Positions 18,782 through 28,010 of a stretch of 64,000 bases of DNA are shown here, piece by piece (within the stretch, counting starts at the first letter, position 1; each line of letters opens with the position of its first letter). The DNA is taken from contig NZ_CP025408.1 in the NCBI RefSeq assembly GCF_002847305.1, positions 1,385,001 through 1,449,000 of the forward strand. The letters are read 5' to 3'. Origin of the DNA: Paracoccus tegillarcae (GTDB taxonomy: Bacteria > Pseudomonadota > Alphaproteobacteria > Rhodobacterales > Rhodobacteraceae). Made by a program: the position numbers and the translations under genes. Below the pieces are notes generated by a model. The model made no database searches, was not told the origin of the DNA, and saw nothing but the letters and a program-made list of their open reading frames with translations.

Positions 18782-19930
18782 TCAGCCTTGCGCAGCCAGT
18801 TCGGCGCGGTAAGCGTATTCGATCCACGGCATCAGCGCCGCGACATCGGCGGTTTCCACCGTCGAGCCGCACCAGATCCGCAGACCCGCCGGGGCGTCGC
18901 GATAGGCGCCTGCATCCAGCGCCACGCCCTCTTTCTCCAGCCGCTTGGCGACGGCCTTGGCGAACGCCGCACCGTCCTTGATCGCGGGGTCGGTGAATTT
19001 CAGGCACACGCTGGTGGTAGAGGCGGTAGCCGGATCTTCGGCCAGATCGGCGATCCAGTCCTTGTCCGCAATAAAGTCGCGAACGGCCCCTGCATTGGCA
19101 TCGGCACGCCCGACCAGCCCTTCAAGCCCGCCGACCTGATGTGCCCATTTCAGGGCAACCAGATAGTCCTCGACGGCCAGCATCGAGGGCGTGTTGATCG
19201 TCTCGCCCCGGAAAATGCCCTCATTCAGCTTGCCGCCTTTGGTCAGGCGGAAAATCTTGGGCAAGGGACGGTCGGGGGTAAAGCTTTCCAGCCGCTCGAC
19301 GGCGCGCGGGCTGAGGATCAGCATCCCATGCGCGGCCTCACCGCCCAGCACTTTCTGCCAGCTGAAGGTGACCACATCCAACTTGTCCCAGGGCAACGCC
19401 ATCGCAAACGCCGCGGAGGTCGCATCGCAAATGGTCAGCCCCTCGCGATCCGCCGGGATGCCATCGCCATTGGGCACCCGCACGCCGCTGGTCGTGCCGT
19501 TCCAGGTAAAGACGACGTCGCTGTTGAAATCGACATCCGCAAAATCGACGATCTTGCCATAGTCAGCCTTGCGCACGGTAGCGTCCAGTTTCAACTGCTT
19601 GACGGCATCCGTCACCCAGCCTTCGCCAAAGCTTTCCCAGGCCAGCATCTCGACGGGGCGCGCGCCCAGCATCGACCACATGGCCATTTCGACCGCGCCG
19701 GTATCGGATGCGGGAACGATGCCGATGCGGTAATCCGCAGGCACGCCCAGAACCTCGCGTGTCAGATCAATCGCCTCGGCCAGTTTCGCCTTGCCGACAG
19801 CGGCACGGTGCGAACGACCAAGCGGAGCATCCGCCAGCAGGTCCAGATTGTAATTGGGGATCTTGGCACAGGGGCCAGAGGAAAAGCGCGGATTAACCGG
19901 GCGCGCAGCCGGGATCATTGGATCAGTCAT
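18782..19930 (-). CDS. serC: Phosphoserine aminotransferase
   Basis: Second step of serine synthesis, converting 3-phosphohydroxypyruvate and glutamate to phosphoserine; the same fold is used in vitamin B6 synthesis. The 382-residue product has the PLP-binding Lys193 in [11 protein letters not shown], the N-terminal [11 protein letters not shown] signature and [10 protein letters not shown]. This is the alphaproteobacterial/Methanosarcina-type SerC, which differs from E. coli SerC. The ATG at 19930 is preceded by GGAAGG; the open frame continues upstream through the leader, but that part is not conserved protein. Confidence 0.96.
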   Translation of the reverse strand: MTDPMIPAARPVNPRFSSGPCAKIPNYNLDLLADAPLGRSHRAAVGKAKLAEAIDLTREVLGVPADYRIGIVPASDTGAVEMAMWSMLGARPVEMLAWESFGEGWVTDAVKQLKLDATVRKADYGKIVDFADVDFNSDVVFTWNGTTSGVRVPNGDGIPADREGLTICDATSAAFAMALPWDKLDVVTFSWQKVLGGEAAHGMLILSPRAVERLESFTPDRPLPKIFRLTKGGKLNEGIFRGETINTPSMLAVEDYLVALKWAHQVGGLEGLVGRADANAGAVRDFIADKDWIADLAEDPATASTTSVCLKFTDPAIKDGAAFAKAVAKRLEKEGVALDAGAYRDAPAGLRIWCGSTVETADVAALMPWIEYAYRAELAAQG

Positions 19931-19934
19931 ATAC

Positions 19935-19985
19935 TCAGCCTTCCAGCCAAAAGCCCTTCGTTGGGGAAGGGTGTCCCGCTGCCGG
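19935..19985 (-). promoter_or_regulatory. Candidate structured serC leader (possible serC RNA motif)
   Basis: Immediately upstream of the serC Shine-Dalgarno (CCTTCC on the plus strand, 19939-19944) is a 6-bp hairpin. CCCTTC pairs with GAAGGG around the 6-nt loop 19960-19965 (stem arms 19954-19959 and 19966-19971). A conserved serC RNA motif has been described upstream of serC in Alphaproteobacteria, and position and size fit. I cannot align to the published consensus here, so the assignment is tentative. Confidence 0.45.
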
Positions 19986-20121
19986 ACATACGCCCAGCCC
20001 GGGGAAACCGCAATAGGCAATCCGGCCAAGCCTCTGACGCTGCTGCCATCTGCAGATCTTTGGCAGCGACGGCCCGCGCGTCCGATGCGTCACCAATCCG
20101 CCCAACGCAGCAGCCGGCCTC

Positions 20122-20158
20122 AAAAACGCCCGCGCAGCACCATGAAGGCTGCGCGGGC
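20122..20158 (-). terminator. Rho-independent terminator downstream of the extracellular nuclease gene
   Basis: An 11-bp stem (GCCCGCGCAGC with GCTGCGCGGGC, 9-nt loop) is followed on the minus strand by TTTTT. It lies 12 bp after the stop of the large nuclease gene. Confidence 0.9.
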
Positions 20159-20170
20159 TTGCATGCGCGG

Positions 20171-23100
20171 TCAGGCCAGCAGCGGATCTTCCAGCGTCAG
20201 ACCGACGATCAGCGGATCATGATCCGAGGCCGCGAAAGGTCCCGGCGTATAGAAACCCGGGTCATTAAAGGCAGAGTTATAGCCCAGCAGGTCGGGCTCA
20301 TCCGCATTCACATGCCACTCTGTCGCGCCAGTGACATTGTCGGCCAGCCCGTCCGACGCCAGCCCCTGATCCAGCGTCCCGCGCTGACCGTCGAACACGT
20401 AGCTATAGGCCTGATCCTGTCCGATAAACTCGTCGATCAGATCAACCAGCCCCTGATCGCGCAGCAGTTGGACCGGGTCTTCCTGCGCATAGGCGTTCAT
20501 ATCGCCCAGCAGGATATAGTCGGTGACCCCGCCGCCGTTATAGCTTGTCTCGAGCCAATCGGCCAATTCACCTGCGGCATCCGTGCGCACGCCATTCCAA
20601 TAGGCCTGCCCGTCGCCCTGATCAAAATTGGGGTCGGCCAGCAGCGCGTCGATATCAGCTTGCGAAAAGCCCGCAACTGCCTCGCCATTCGCATCCAGAT
20701 AGGTCTGCGCCGCATCGGCCAGCGACGCCAGCCCGCTATCGCCCTTGGATTTGAAATGTGACGAGACAACGGTGAACTGGTTGCCATCCGCATCCTCGAA
20801 CGTCGCAGCGACAGAAGGGCGGTTGCGCTGGTAATCCTCAAGATAAGTCCCCTGCGGCAGCGCATCATCCAACACCTTGGCAAGCTGATAGGTGGCGTCG
20901 GCAGATGCCTCTTCGAAGACAAGGTATTCGGTATGCACCAGGGTCACTTGGCTGCTGTCATAGATGATGCCGGTCATGATCGCGTCATCGCCGACAAAGC
21001 CGCCGGCGCCGGTCGGATCGACATAGACATAGACCGCGCCGGACCCGGTTTCCGTGGCCTCGGCATTCAGCGCATCGACCAGCGTATCAATCGCCGAGCC
21101 ATCGCCAAAGCCGCCATTCTCGATCTCTTGCAGGGCAAAGACCTCGGCCTCGGTTCCGGTCATCACCGACACCAGTTTTTCGGTTTGCCGCGCCAGATCG
21201 GCCTCTGACGTGGCGCCGCGCGGATCAAGTGAACCATCCGGCCCTGTGCCGCCCGACAGCGTGGTGAAATAGTTCAGCACATTGATCGAGGCGACCTGCA
21301 GATCGCCGCCGACAGCATCGGGGGTTTCCTGGCGCGCGCCGCTATTGGTGGTCTCGTCAATCGGCAATTGCTCGGTCGGGATCAGAGCGAAATCGCCGAA
21401 CTGATAGGTGATCACGCCTTCGATCGGCCCATTGAACTGCGCACCAAGCCGCAGCGTCGCGCCGTCATTGCCAAAGCTGTCCCCGGCGTCGATGTAACCA
21501 TTGCCGTTATCGCCCGCCGAATTATTGGCAAGGAATTCGAAACTGTCGGGATTTTGCGCACTGACACCATCCTCGATGATCAGCCGGTTATTGGCGTTTT
21601 CCTGCGCCAACTGCGCGACCTGATCGGCCTCTGTCTGCGCGTCAAACAATTGGGTGGGCTGATATTGTGAACCGGCGCTGATGACGATTTCGCCGAAACG
21701 ATCGAGGTTGAAATTCTCGATCACGGTCAGCGGATTACTGGTGCCGCCGACGACCGAAACCCGCATTCCTTCGACAGATTCAAAGTTGAAACCTTCGGGC
21801 GACAATTCGACCACGGCGGCGGTCGGCAGTTCGTTGTCGGACGAGATCGTCACGATTTCCGAGACATCGGTCAGTTCGGTCAGGCCATTGAACTCGGTAA
21901 CGGTGCCATCCAGTTGCACCAGATCGCCAAGCGCGACCGCCGTGCCGCCGCCGGTATAGACAAAGATCCCCTCGGATGTCAGCGCGTCGCCATCGGCATC
22001 GGCGTCCTCTTCCTGGATGTAAAAGCCATTGGCGGCGATATGGACGACCACAGCCGTCACCTCGACCCGCTGTCCGATCATGGTCGACGCGTCGGTCGAG
22101 CCCTGAATGACCGAGATCAGTGCCGGCGTCGCCTCTTCATCACCGCCGCCGCCATCGCCACCACCGGAATTGGCGGCGCCTTTCGTCTCGGTCGCAGGGG
22201 CGGACCAGTCGCCATTTTCGTCGCGTTGCAGCGACAGGCCTATCTCGGTGTCCGGCGCCTCGGACACACCGATATCGCTGGATGTCAGGCCATCGGCAGT
22301 ACCGCCATCTGCCGTCATCTCGCCTTCATAACTGAGGAATTCGACGACCTCGCCGCTATTGATCAGCGCCAACCCGTCGGGCGCGCCGTTCTGCAACCCG
22401 TTCGCCGGCAGATCCCAGACATAGTAGTCGTAGGTCCCGTCGCTGGCCATGGTCGCATCTGCAATCAACAAGCTGCTGTAAACACCGCCACCATTGCCGT
22501 TATAAAGCTCGATACTGAGACCCGAGGCATCGCCCCCTGCGGTGACCCGCACCTCGATGAACTCGCCCGTATCCGCGCCGGCATTGTCATAGTGGAATTC
22601 GTTGATCCGCGCCTCGAAGGCGGGGGTTTCCTCGACATCCGTGACCGTCACGGCGATATCGGCACTGTCGCTGCCGCCCTGATCATCCGCAACGCTGACG
22701 GTCACGTCATAGATATTGTCACCACCCGCATCGGTCGGATTTTCATAATCGGGCGCCGAGACAAAGCTAAGCGCACCTGTGTCCGCGTCGATCTGAAACA
22801 ATGCGGCATCGGCACCGCCACTGATCGCATAGGTCAGCGCTGCGCTGTCAATGTCGGTCGCCGAAATCTGGGCCACGATCCCGGTTTCATTCTCGGCCAT
22901 CTCGACCGCGGGGGTTACGCTCAGAACCGGTGCATCATTGGCGCCGCTGATGGTCACCGTGACGGTTGCCGTATCGGTTCCACCCCGGCCATCATCGACC
23001 CTATAGGTAAAGCTGTCTGTCGCGGTTTCACCTTCGGCCATATAATCAAAGCGCGTGCCCGGATCGTAAAGAATCTGATCGCCCTGCAACGTCACCTGGG

Positions 23101-23608
23101 CACCCGATGCCGCATCGGACACGGCTGCAATTGTCAGCGTGTCGCCATCGAATTCGCGGTCATTGGCCAGCAGACCCGCTGTGGACAGGCTGGCAACGCC
23201 ATCCTCGCCTGCCGAAATCGCATCATCGCCCGCCATTGCGGCGTTGTTCCGACCGTCCAGATGCAGCGTGTAGTCGTCGCCTGCGAAATACAGCGCCTCG
23301 ATACTGCCCAGCCAGTCGGTGCCCTCATCACCCCTCAAGGCGCTGACCCGAACCAGATTGCCGAACGAGGGGGTCACCGTGTAATCGGCAACACCGCCCA
23401 GATAAACCGCTGTGTCACGGCCGCCGCCGCCAAGAAGTGTGTCGTCACCGCCGCCACCCATCAGCCTGTCATTGCCGCCGAGGCCCAGCATCAGATCGCG
23501 CCCATCGCTGCCTTTCAGCAGTTTTGCGCCCCAATTTCCCAGCACAAATGAGGGCAGACCAAACGCCCCTTTGAAACCGATTCCCTTAAACGCTGATTTC
23601 ATCGCCAT
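20171..23608 (-). CDS. Large multidomain ExeM/NucH-like extracellular endonuclease
   Basis: A 1145-residue predicted surface or secreted nuclease. In order it has a short RTX-type calcium-binding block (GGNDRLMGGGGDDTLLGGGGRD, split as nonapeptides, about 40-70) and a VCBS/cadherin-like module (LLANDREFDGDTL, then FTYRVDDGRGGTD). A cadherin repeat (YENPTDAGGDNIYDVTV) and a lamin-tail-like domain (INEFHYDNAGADTGEFIEV) follow. Next comes an OB-fold region (GFYIQEEDADADGD), and last an endonuclease/exonuclease/phosphatase domain (VASINVLNYF, FALQEIENGG, LLGDMNAY, SDHDPLIVG). There is no Sec signal peptide. The RTX block is N-terminal although type I secretion signals are usually C-terminal. The ATG at 23608 has GGGGAG upstream; an ATG at 23638 is also in frame. 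Likely role: DNA scavenging or biofilm DNA turnover. Confidence 0.85.
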   Translation of the reverse strand: MAMKSAFKGIGFKGAFGLPSFVLGNWGAKLLKGSDGRDLMLGLGGNDRLMGGGGDDTLLGGGGRDTAVYLGGVADYTVTPSFGNLVRVSALRGDEGTDWLGSIEALYFAGDDYTLHLDGRNNAAMAGDDAISAGEDGVASLSTAGLLANDREFDGDTLTIAAVSDAASGAQVTLQGDQILYDPGTRFDYMAEGETATDSFTYRVDDGRGGTDTATVTVTISGANDAPVLSVTPAVEMAENETGIVAQISATDIDSAALTYAISGGADAALFQIDADTGALSFVSAPDYENPTDAGGDNIYDVTVSVADDQGGSDSADIAVTVTDVEETPAFEARINEFHYDNAGADTGEFIEVRVTAGGDASGLSIELYNGNGGGVYSSLLIADATMASDGTYDYYVWDLPANGLQNGAPDGLALINSGEVVEFLSYEGEMTADGGTADGLTSSDIGVSEAPDTEIGLSLQRDENGDWSAPATETKGAANSGGGDGGGGDEEATPALISVIQGSTDASTMIGQRVEVTAVVVHIAANGFYIQEEDADADGDALTSEGIFVYTGGGTAVALGDLVQLDGTVTEFNGLTELTDVSEIVTISSDNELPTAAVVELSPEGFNFESVEGMRVSVVGGTSNPLTVIENFNLDRFGEIVISAGSQYQPTQLFDAQTEADQVAQLAQENANNRLIIEDGVSAQNPDSFEFLANNSAGDNGNGYIDAGDSFGNDGATLRLGAQFNGPIEGVITYQFGDFALIPTEQLPIDETTNSGARQETPDAVGGDLQVASINVLNYFTTLSGGTGPDGSLDPRGATSEADLARQTEKLVSVMTGTEAEVFALQEIENGGFGDGSAIDTLVDALNAEATETGSGAVYVYVDPTGAGGFVGDDAIMTGIIYDSSQVTLVHTEYLVFEEASADATYQLAKVLDDALPQGTYLEDYQRNRPSVAATFEDADGNQFTVVSSHFKSKGDSGLASLADAAQTYLDANGEAVAGFSQADIDALLADPNFDQGDGQAYWNGVRTDAAGELADWLETSYNGGGVTDYILLGDMNAYAQEDPVQLLRDQGLVDLIDEFIGQDQAYSYVFDGQRGTLDQGLASDGLADNVTGATEWHVNADEPDLLGYNSAFNDPGFYTPGPFAASDHDPLIVGLTLEDPLLA

Positions 23609-23791
23609 GATCTGTTCGCTCCCCATCTGGCAAAACATCGGTCCATAAGACGCCGATTACACGACAAAGTTGTAACTAAATCTACAGCACCCGCAAAATC
23701 GTGCGCAAACGCGCCGGTCCGCCCTGCTCTGGCGCTGCGACCGCGAGTCGCTTAAAGGCTGGCCTGTCCGTTCAGACTGAAAGCTTCGCCC

Positions 23792-24667
23792 ATGTTCACC
23801 CTCTCGCTGATCGCCGCGCCCCAAAACGCCAACCTTGAAAGCACGCTGATCGACAGCCTGCGCAAGGATTGGGGCGGAACCGCTGTTCGATGGCTGAACC
23901 CCGGGATTGCCGCTGAATTTCAGCTGGCCGAGCGTCCTGAAGGGTTGCAACAGCTATGGGCCGATCTGCAGTCCATCCAGATCGATATGGCCATCCAACC
24001 CACCGCAGGGCGGCGTAAAAAGGTGCTGCTGGCGGATATGGATTCGACCATGATCGATCAGGAATGCATCGACGAACTGGCCGCCGAGGCAGGCGTTGGC
24101 GAACGCGTCGCCACTATTACCGCGCGTGCCATGAACGGCGAGCTGAACTTTCACGAGGCCCTGATCGAGCGCGTCGGCCTGTTGGCCGGACTGCCCGAAT
24201 CGGTGATCGGCAAGGTTCTGGCCGAGCGCATCACATTGGCGGCGGGCGGGCAGGAATTGGTCGCGACCATGCGCAACCATGGCGCCTATGCCGCGCTGGT
24301 TTCGGGCGGCTTTATCAGCTTTACGCATCCGATTGCCGCGCGATTGGGCTTTGATGAGAATCGCGCCAACACGCTGTTATCCGAGGGCGGCGTGTTGACC
24401 GGCCATGTATCGCTGCCGGTGCTGGGCCGCGAGGCCAAGGTCGAGGCGCTGAACGAGATCGTTGCCGCGCGAAACCTGACGCCCGCTGATGTGATCGCGG
24501 TGGGCGATGGCGCCAATGATCTGGGCATGTTGCAACTGGCCGGTTCGGGCGTGGCGCTGCACGCCAAACCCGTGGTGGCCGAGCAGGCCGGTATCATCGT
24601 CAATCACGGCGATCTGACCGCGCTGCTTTACCTGCAAGGCTATGCAGCCGAGGAATTCAGCCGCTGA
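23792..24667 (+). CDS. serB: Phosphoserine phosphatase SerB
   Basis: Final step of serine synthesis, dephosphorylating phosphoserine. The 291-residue HAD enzyme has the nucleophile motif DMDST (82-86), a Ser motif in LVSGGF and the metal-binding GDGANDLGML. The N-terminal 75 residues form an ACT-like region seen in long SerB proteins. It is transcribed away from serC-serA, separated from them by the nuclease gene, so all three serine-pathway genes are present within 8 kb. Its last 11 bp overlap the convergent nitronate monooxygenase gene. Confidence 0.95.
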   Translation: MFTLSLIAAPQNANLESTLIDSLRKDWGGTAVRWLNPGIAAEFQLAERPEGLQQLWADLQSIQIDMAIQPTAGRRKKVLLADMDSTMIDQECIDELAAEAGVGERVATITARAMNGELNFHEALIERVGLLAGLPESVIGKVLAERITLAAGGQELVATMRNHGAYAALVSGGFISFTHPIAARLGFDENRANTLLSEGGVLTGHVSLPVLGREAKVEALNEIVAARNLTPADVIAVGDGANDLGMLQLAGSGVALHAKPVVAEQAGIIVNHGDLTALLYLQGYAAEEFSR

Positions 24668-25673
24668 TGGCGGCAAGCGTCTGCGCCGCCGGACGCGCCA
24701 CCGCATGCGCGGCACCGGTGCCGGCCCATTGCGCGGCATAGCTGTGATCACCCCGCGCCATTGCAGCAGCGCTGAGCGCCTTGGCGGCGTCATAGGCCAT
24801 CGGATAAGCCGCCGCCCTCGCCTCATCCAGTTGCATCAGGCGATTGATCAAGCCGCGCGCCGGCCTGCCTGAAATGGCACGCGTCATCTGCGTCTTTGTG
24901 CTGGTCAGCCGCGCCCGGTGATCGGGGCTGGTGGCCGCCTCGGGCGCCAGCAAGAAGGCGGTGCCGCATTGCACTGCGGATGCGCCCGCCTGCATGGCAG
25001 CGCGGCGATCACCCGCCGTCATGATACCACCCGCTGCGATCAGAGGCAGGCCCACCTCGCGCAATTTCTCCAGCAAGGTCAGTGTTTCCATTTGCTCGTC
25101 GCGCGCCGGATCAACGGGATCGAACACGCCGCGATGCCCGCCGGCCTGCCAACCCTGCGCCACGATCCCATCCAGCCCGGCCTGCGCGATCCGCTGCGCG
25201 TCCTGGACGTTGGTCGCTGTCGCCAGCAGGATTGCCCCGGTCTCTTTCAATGCCTGCAACTGGTCCGCGCGGGGCAACCCAAAGTGAAAGCTGATCACTG
25301 GCGGTCGCCGCTCGATCAGCAGCGACAACAAGTCGTCATGAACACGAAAGCTGGGATACATCTCGTGCAATTCCGCCGGTGGCTTGGCCGAAAAGCGGTC
25401 GAATTCCGGGCCCAACAGCTGCAGCCACTCTGCTTCATGCTCAAAATCACGGCGGGCCGGTTCATGGCAAAACAGATTCACACCGAACGGACGGTCCGTC
25501 AAAGCGTGCGTCTTGTCCAACACCGCGCTCGCATCCGCCACCGAAAACGTGCCGAGCGCCACGAAACCCAACCCACCCGCATTCGCAATCGCGGCGGTCA
25601 GTTCAGCGGTCGAGACACCTGCCATCGGCGCTTGAATGACCGGCGCTTCAATGCCCAGTTTGGTAAACATCAC
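24657..25673 (-). CDS. NAD(P)H-dependent flavin oxidoreductase / nitronate monooxygenase family
   Basis: A 338-residue TIM-barrel FMN protein of the 2-nitropropane dioxygenase family. Signatures are PVIQAPMAGVSTAELTAAI near the N-terminus, GWQAGGHRGVF and PLIAAGGIMTAGDRRAAMQAGASAVQCGTAFL (the GGIM and GASAVQ.GTAFL phosphate-binding parts). It probably oxidises nitronates or acts as a quinone/flavin reductase; the exact substrate is unknown. It is convergent with serB, overlapping it by 11 bp. Confidence 0.88.
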   Translation of the reverse strand: MMFTKLGIEAPVIQAPMAGVSTAELTAAIANAGGLGFVALGTFSVADASAVLDKTHALTDRPFGVNLFCHEPARRDFEHEAEWLQLLGPEFDRFSAKPPAELHEMYPSFRVHDDLLSLLIERRPPVISFHFGLPRADQLQALKETGAILLATATNVQDAQRIAQAGLDGIVAQGWQAGGHRGVFDPVDPARDEQMETLTLLEKLREVGLPLIAAGGIMTAGDRRAAMQAGASAVQCGTAFLLAPEAATSPDHRARLTSTKTQMTRAISGRPARGLINRLMQLDEARAAAYPMAYDAAKALSAAAMARGDHSYAAQWAGTGAAHAVARPAAQTLAAISG

Positions 25674-25724
25674 AACACCTCATCTGCAGCCAGAACGCCG
25701 GCACCGACGACCCGCGTCAGCACC

Positions 25725-26552
25725 TCATGCTTCCATCAGCTGCTTGAAGTGCCGCGAGAGCAGCAGCAGGCCGAAGAAGAGTGTGATCCCACCAACCAAT
25801 GTCACGAAAAGCGGGCTGATATATTCACCGTCATAGGTGGGGTACAGCCCGCGCCGCATCAGACCGACAATATGGACAAGGGGATTGTACCAAAGGATAT
25901 CACGCGCGACGGCGGGCAATGTCTCAAAGGTAAAGAACACAGCCGAAATAATGAACAACGGCCGCGTCGCGATCGCCCAGATCTGCTCATAAATGGGAAA
26001 TGACGTCATCATATAGCAATTCAACGTGCCAATCCCCGAGGCCAGCAGCATCGCAAGGCTAATGGACATGGCGAGACTGCCCAGATCAGCCCAGATCGGC
26101 AGACCAAAAATGACCATAATGCCGAACAAAACGACGGCCATGACGACGACGTTCGTCAGTGCGTTCAGCAGAAGCCGGGCGACCAGCGCATCCATGAACG
26201 TGACGCAGGGATATGCCATGAACGGCCGCGAGAAACGCACCGACTGCCCCACCTTGTTGATGGTTTGCAGCGTCATCGCAAAGGGCAGGTAGCCGCTGGC
26301 GTAAAACAGTGCAAAATTGGTCCCCAGGCCCGGCGATCGCAGCGCCAGCGAAAAGATGACCGAAAGCAGGGCAATACCCAACACCGGCTCGATAATCGCC
26401 CAGAAATATCCGCCTGCCGATCTGCCATAGGTCGTCGCGATCTCGCGCAGCATCAACGCCATGACCGTGCGCGTCATCTGAAAGCGGGGGCGCTTGCGCA
26501 CCGCGTGAAGTCGTGCGGCGGGCTGGTCGATCGGTGGCGAGCTGTCAATCAT
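25725..26552 (-). CDS. kpsM: Capsular polysaccharide ABC exporter, permease (KpsM-like)
   Basis: A 275-residue ABC-2 type permease with about six transmembrane helices and the family start region RTVMALMLREIATTYGRSAGGYFWAIIEPVLG (read as the LMLREI and WAIIEPVLG motifs). It ends with the typical FNPLVH-like motif (WYNPLVHIVGLMRRGLYP). With KpsT and KpsE below, it should export a lipid-linked polysaccharide across the inner membrane. Start is uncertain: I give the ATG at 26552, while in-frame ATGs at 26588 and 26615 would add 12 or 21 residues; none has a strong Shine-Dalgarno. It is divergent from kpsE with about 80 bp between. Confidence 0.88.
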   Translation of the reverse strand: MIDSSPPIDQPAARLHAVRKRPRFQMTRTVMALMLREIATTYGRSAGGYFWAIIEPVLGIALLSVIFSLALRSPGLGTNFALFYASGYLPFAMTLQTINKVGQSVRFSRPFMAYPCVTFMDALVARLLLNALTNVVVMAVVLFGIMVIFGLPIWADLGSLAMSISLAMLLASGIGTLNCYMMTSFPIYEQIWAIATRPLFIISAVFFTFETLPAVARDILWYNPLVHIVGLMRRGLYPTYDGEYISPLFVTLVGGITLFFGLLLLSRHFKQLMEA

Positions 26553-26631
26553 GTGAACTGAGACTCTGGTATTGATGTTGATGCGCATGTAACAAGCCCG
26601 CAGCACGAGAAACAACCGAAAGCATCGTGAC

Positions 26632-28008
26632 GTGAGCCAATCCCCTTCTACCGATGCGCAAAAATCGGCTCAGCCCGTCAAGGATAACACCGCGCCGTTC
26701 AGCCGGCCGGATATTCAGGCGCCACAAAAGCCGGCCGCTCCGGCGGGGCCACCGTCGCAAGGTCAGCCTGGGGCAGCAGGTGGCGCTGCGGGCAAGAAGC
26801 CGGCGCCGGCCAATCAGGCCAAGGCACAGCCACAGGCACAAGCACAAGCACAAGCACAGAAACCGAAACACACACCACTCCCTCCGGTCCCGTCGGCCAG
26901 TTTCGAGACGCGGCACCTTGTATTGGCGTTGACGTTTTTGCTGCTGATCGTTGTCCCGACTGCCGTTTCCGCCTGGTATCTCTGGACCCGCGCCGAGGAT
27001 CGCTATGTCTCGACCGTCGGCTTTTCGGTCCGCAAAGAGGATTCTGCGCCCACGCTGGACGTGCTGGGCGGCCTGACCCAGATTACCGGCAGCGCGTCGG
27101 CATCTGATACCGATATTCTTTACGATTTCTTGCGCAGCGAAGACATTGTTGCCCGCATCGATGCGGCCGTCGACCTGCGTACCCTGTTCTCGAGGGAATG
27201 GCCGAACGATCCGTTTTTTGCCTTCGACCCTTCGGGTACCATCGAGGATCTGACGGCGCACTGGGATCGTCATGTCAAGGTTCTGTATGACACCTCGACC
27301 CAGTTGATCACGCTTCGCGTGTCAGCCTACACGCCCGAAGATGCCTTGGCCATCGCTCAGGCAACGTTCGAGGAAAGCAGCCGCACGATCAACCGATTGT
27401 CCGACATTGCCCGCGACGATGCCACCCGTTTTGCCCGCGAAGAACTGACCCGTGCACAAGAGCGTCTGACCGAAACGCGCCAGGCACTGACAGCATTCCG
27501 GATGAGAACGCAGATCGTCGATCCGTCTGCCGACCTGGCTGGCCAGATGGGCATCCTGAATACACTGCAGGCAAGTCTGGCCGAAGCGCTGATCGAAGTT
27601 GACATGCTACGCGACAATGCAACCGACAGCGACCAGCGCGTGATACAGGCAGAAAAGCGGATCGAGGCCATCCGCGCGCGCATCGCGGAAGAACGCGGTA
27701 AATTCGGTGCCGGCAGCGAGGGACCAGCAGGTGAAAGCTATGCCCAGCTTGTTGCGGAATATGAAAAACTGGCCTCTGACCTGGAATTTGACCAGATCGC
27801 CTTTCAGTCAGCGCAGGCCGCATATGATTCAGCCATAGCCGAAGCTCGGCGGCAGTCCAGATATCTGGCAGCGCATATCGAACCCAAACTGGCCGAGGCC
27901 TCGCTGGTGCCAAACCGCCCGTTCTGGTTGATCAGCATCCTTGGCGCATTGCTGCTGGGTTGGTCGGTGCTGTTGCTGATCTATTATAGTGTTCGCGACC
28001 GGCGCTGA
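26632..28008 (+). CDS. kpsE: Capsule export inner-membrane/periplasmic adaptor (KpsE/BexC-like)
   Basis: A 458-residue polysaccharide co-polymerase-type protein (KpsE/CtrB/BexC family). It has one TM at about residues 96-117, a periplasmic domain with long coiled-coil helices (about 240-420) and a second TM near the C-terminus (about 428-450). It spans the periplasm and links the ABC transporter to the outer-membrane exporter. The cytoplasmic N-terminus is unusual: about 90 residues rich in Pro, Ala and Gln with a QAQAQAQAQ run, encoded by an imperfect 6-bp tandem repeat (CACAAG) around 26836-26860. The start is a GTG at 26632. No kpsD, kpsC or kpsS gene is in the window. Confidence 0.85.
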   Translation: MSQSPSTDAQKSAQPVKDNTAPFSRPDIQAPQKPAAPAGPPSQGQPGAAGGAAGKKPAPANQAKAQPQAQAQAQAQKPKHTPLPPVPSASFETRHLVLALTFLLLIVVPTAVSAWYLWTRAEDRYVSTVGFSVRKEDSAPTLDVLGGLTQITGSASASDTDILYDFLRSEDIVARIDAAVDLRTLFSREWPNDPFFAFDPSGTIEDLTAHWDRHVKVLYDTSTQLITLRVSAYTPEDALAIAQATFEESSRTINRLSDIARDDATRFAREELTRAQERLTETRQALTAFRMRTQIVDPSADLAGQMGILNTLQASLAEALIEVDMLRDNATDSDQRVIQAEKRIEAIRARIAEERGKFGAGSEGPAGESYAQLVAEYEKLASDLEFDQIAFQSAQAAYDSAIAEARRQSRYLAAHIEPKLAEASLVPNRPFWLISILGALLLGWSVLLLIYYSVRDRR

Positions 28009-28010
28009 TC

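Noticed and set aside
18671..20761. A 696-residue plus-strand open frame
   Set aside because: It spans serC, the serC leader, a strong terminator and the end of the nuclease gene in antisense, so it cannot be one gene.
21914..23551. A 545-residue plus-strand open frame
   Set aside because: Antisense of the nuclease repeats; the Ile/Val/Arg/Gly pattern mirrors the acidic repeats on the other strand.
26830..26870. CACAAG repeats considered as a CRISPR or iteron array
   Set aside because: The unit is only 6 bp, in frame, without spacers; it is a coding Gln-Ala run.
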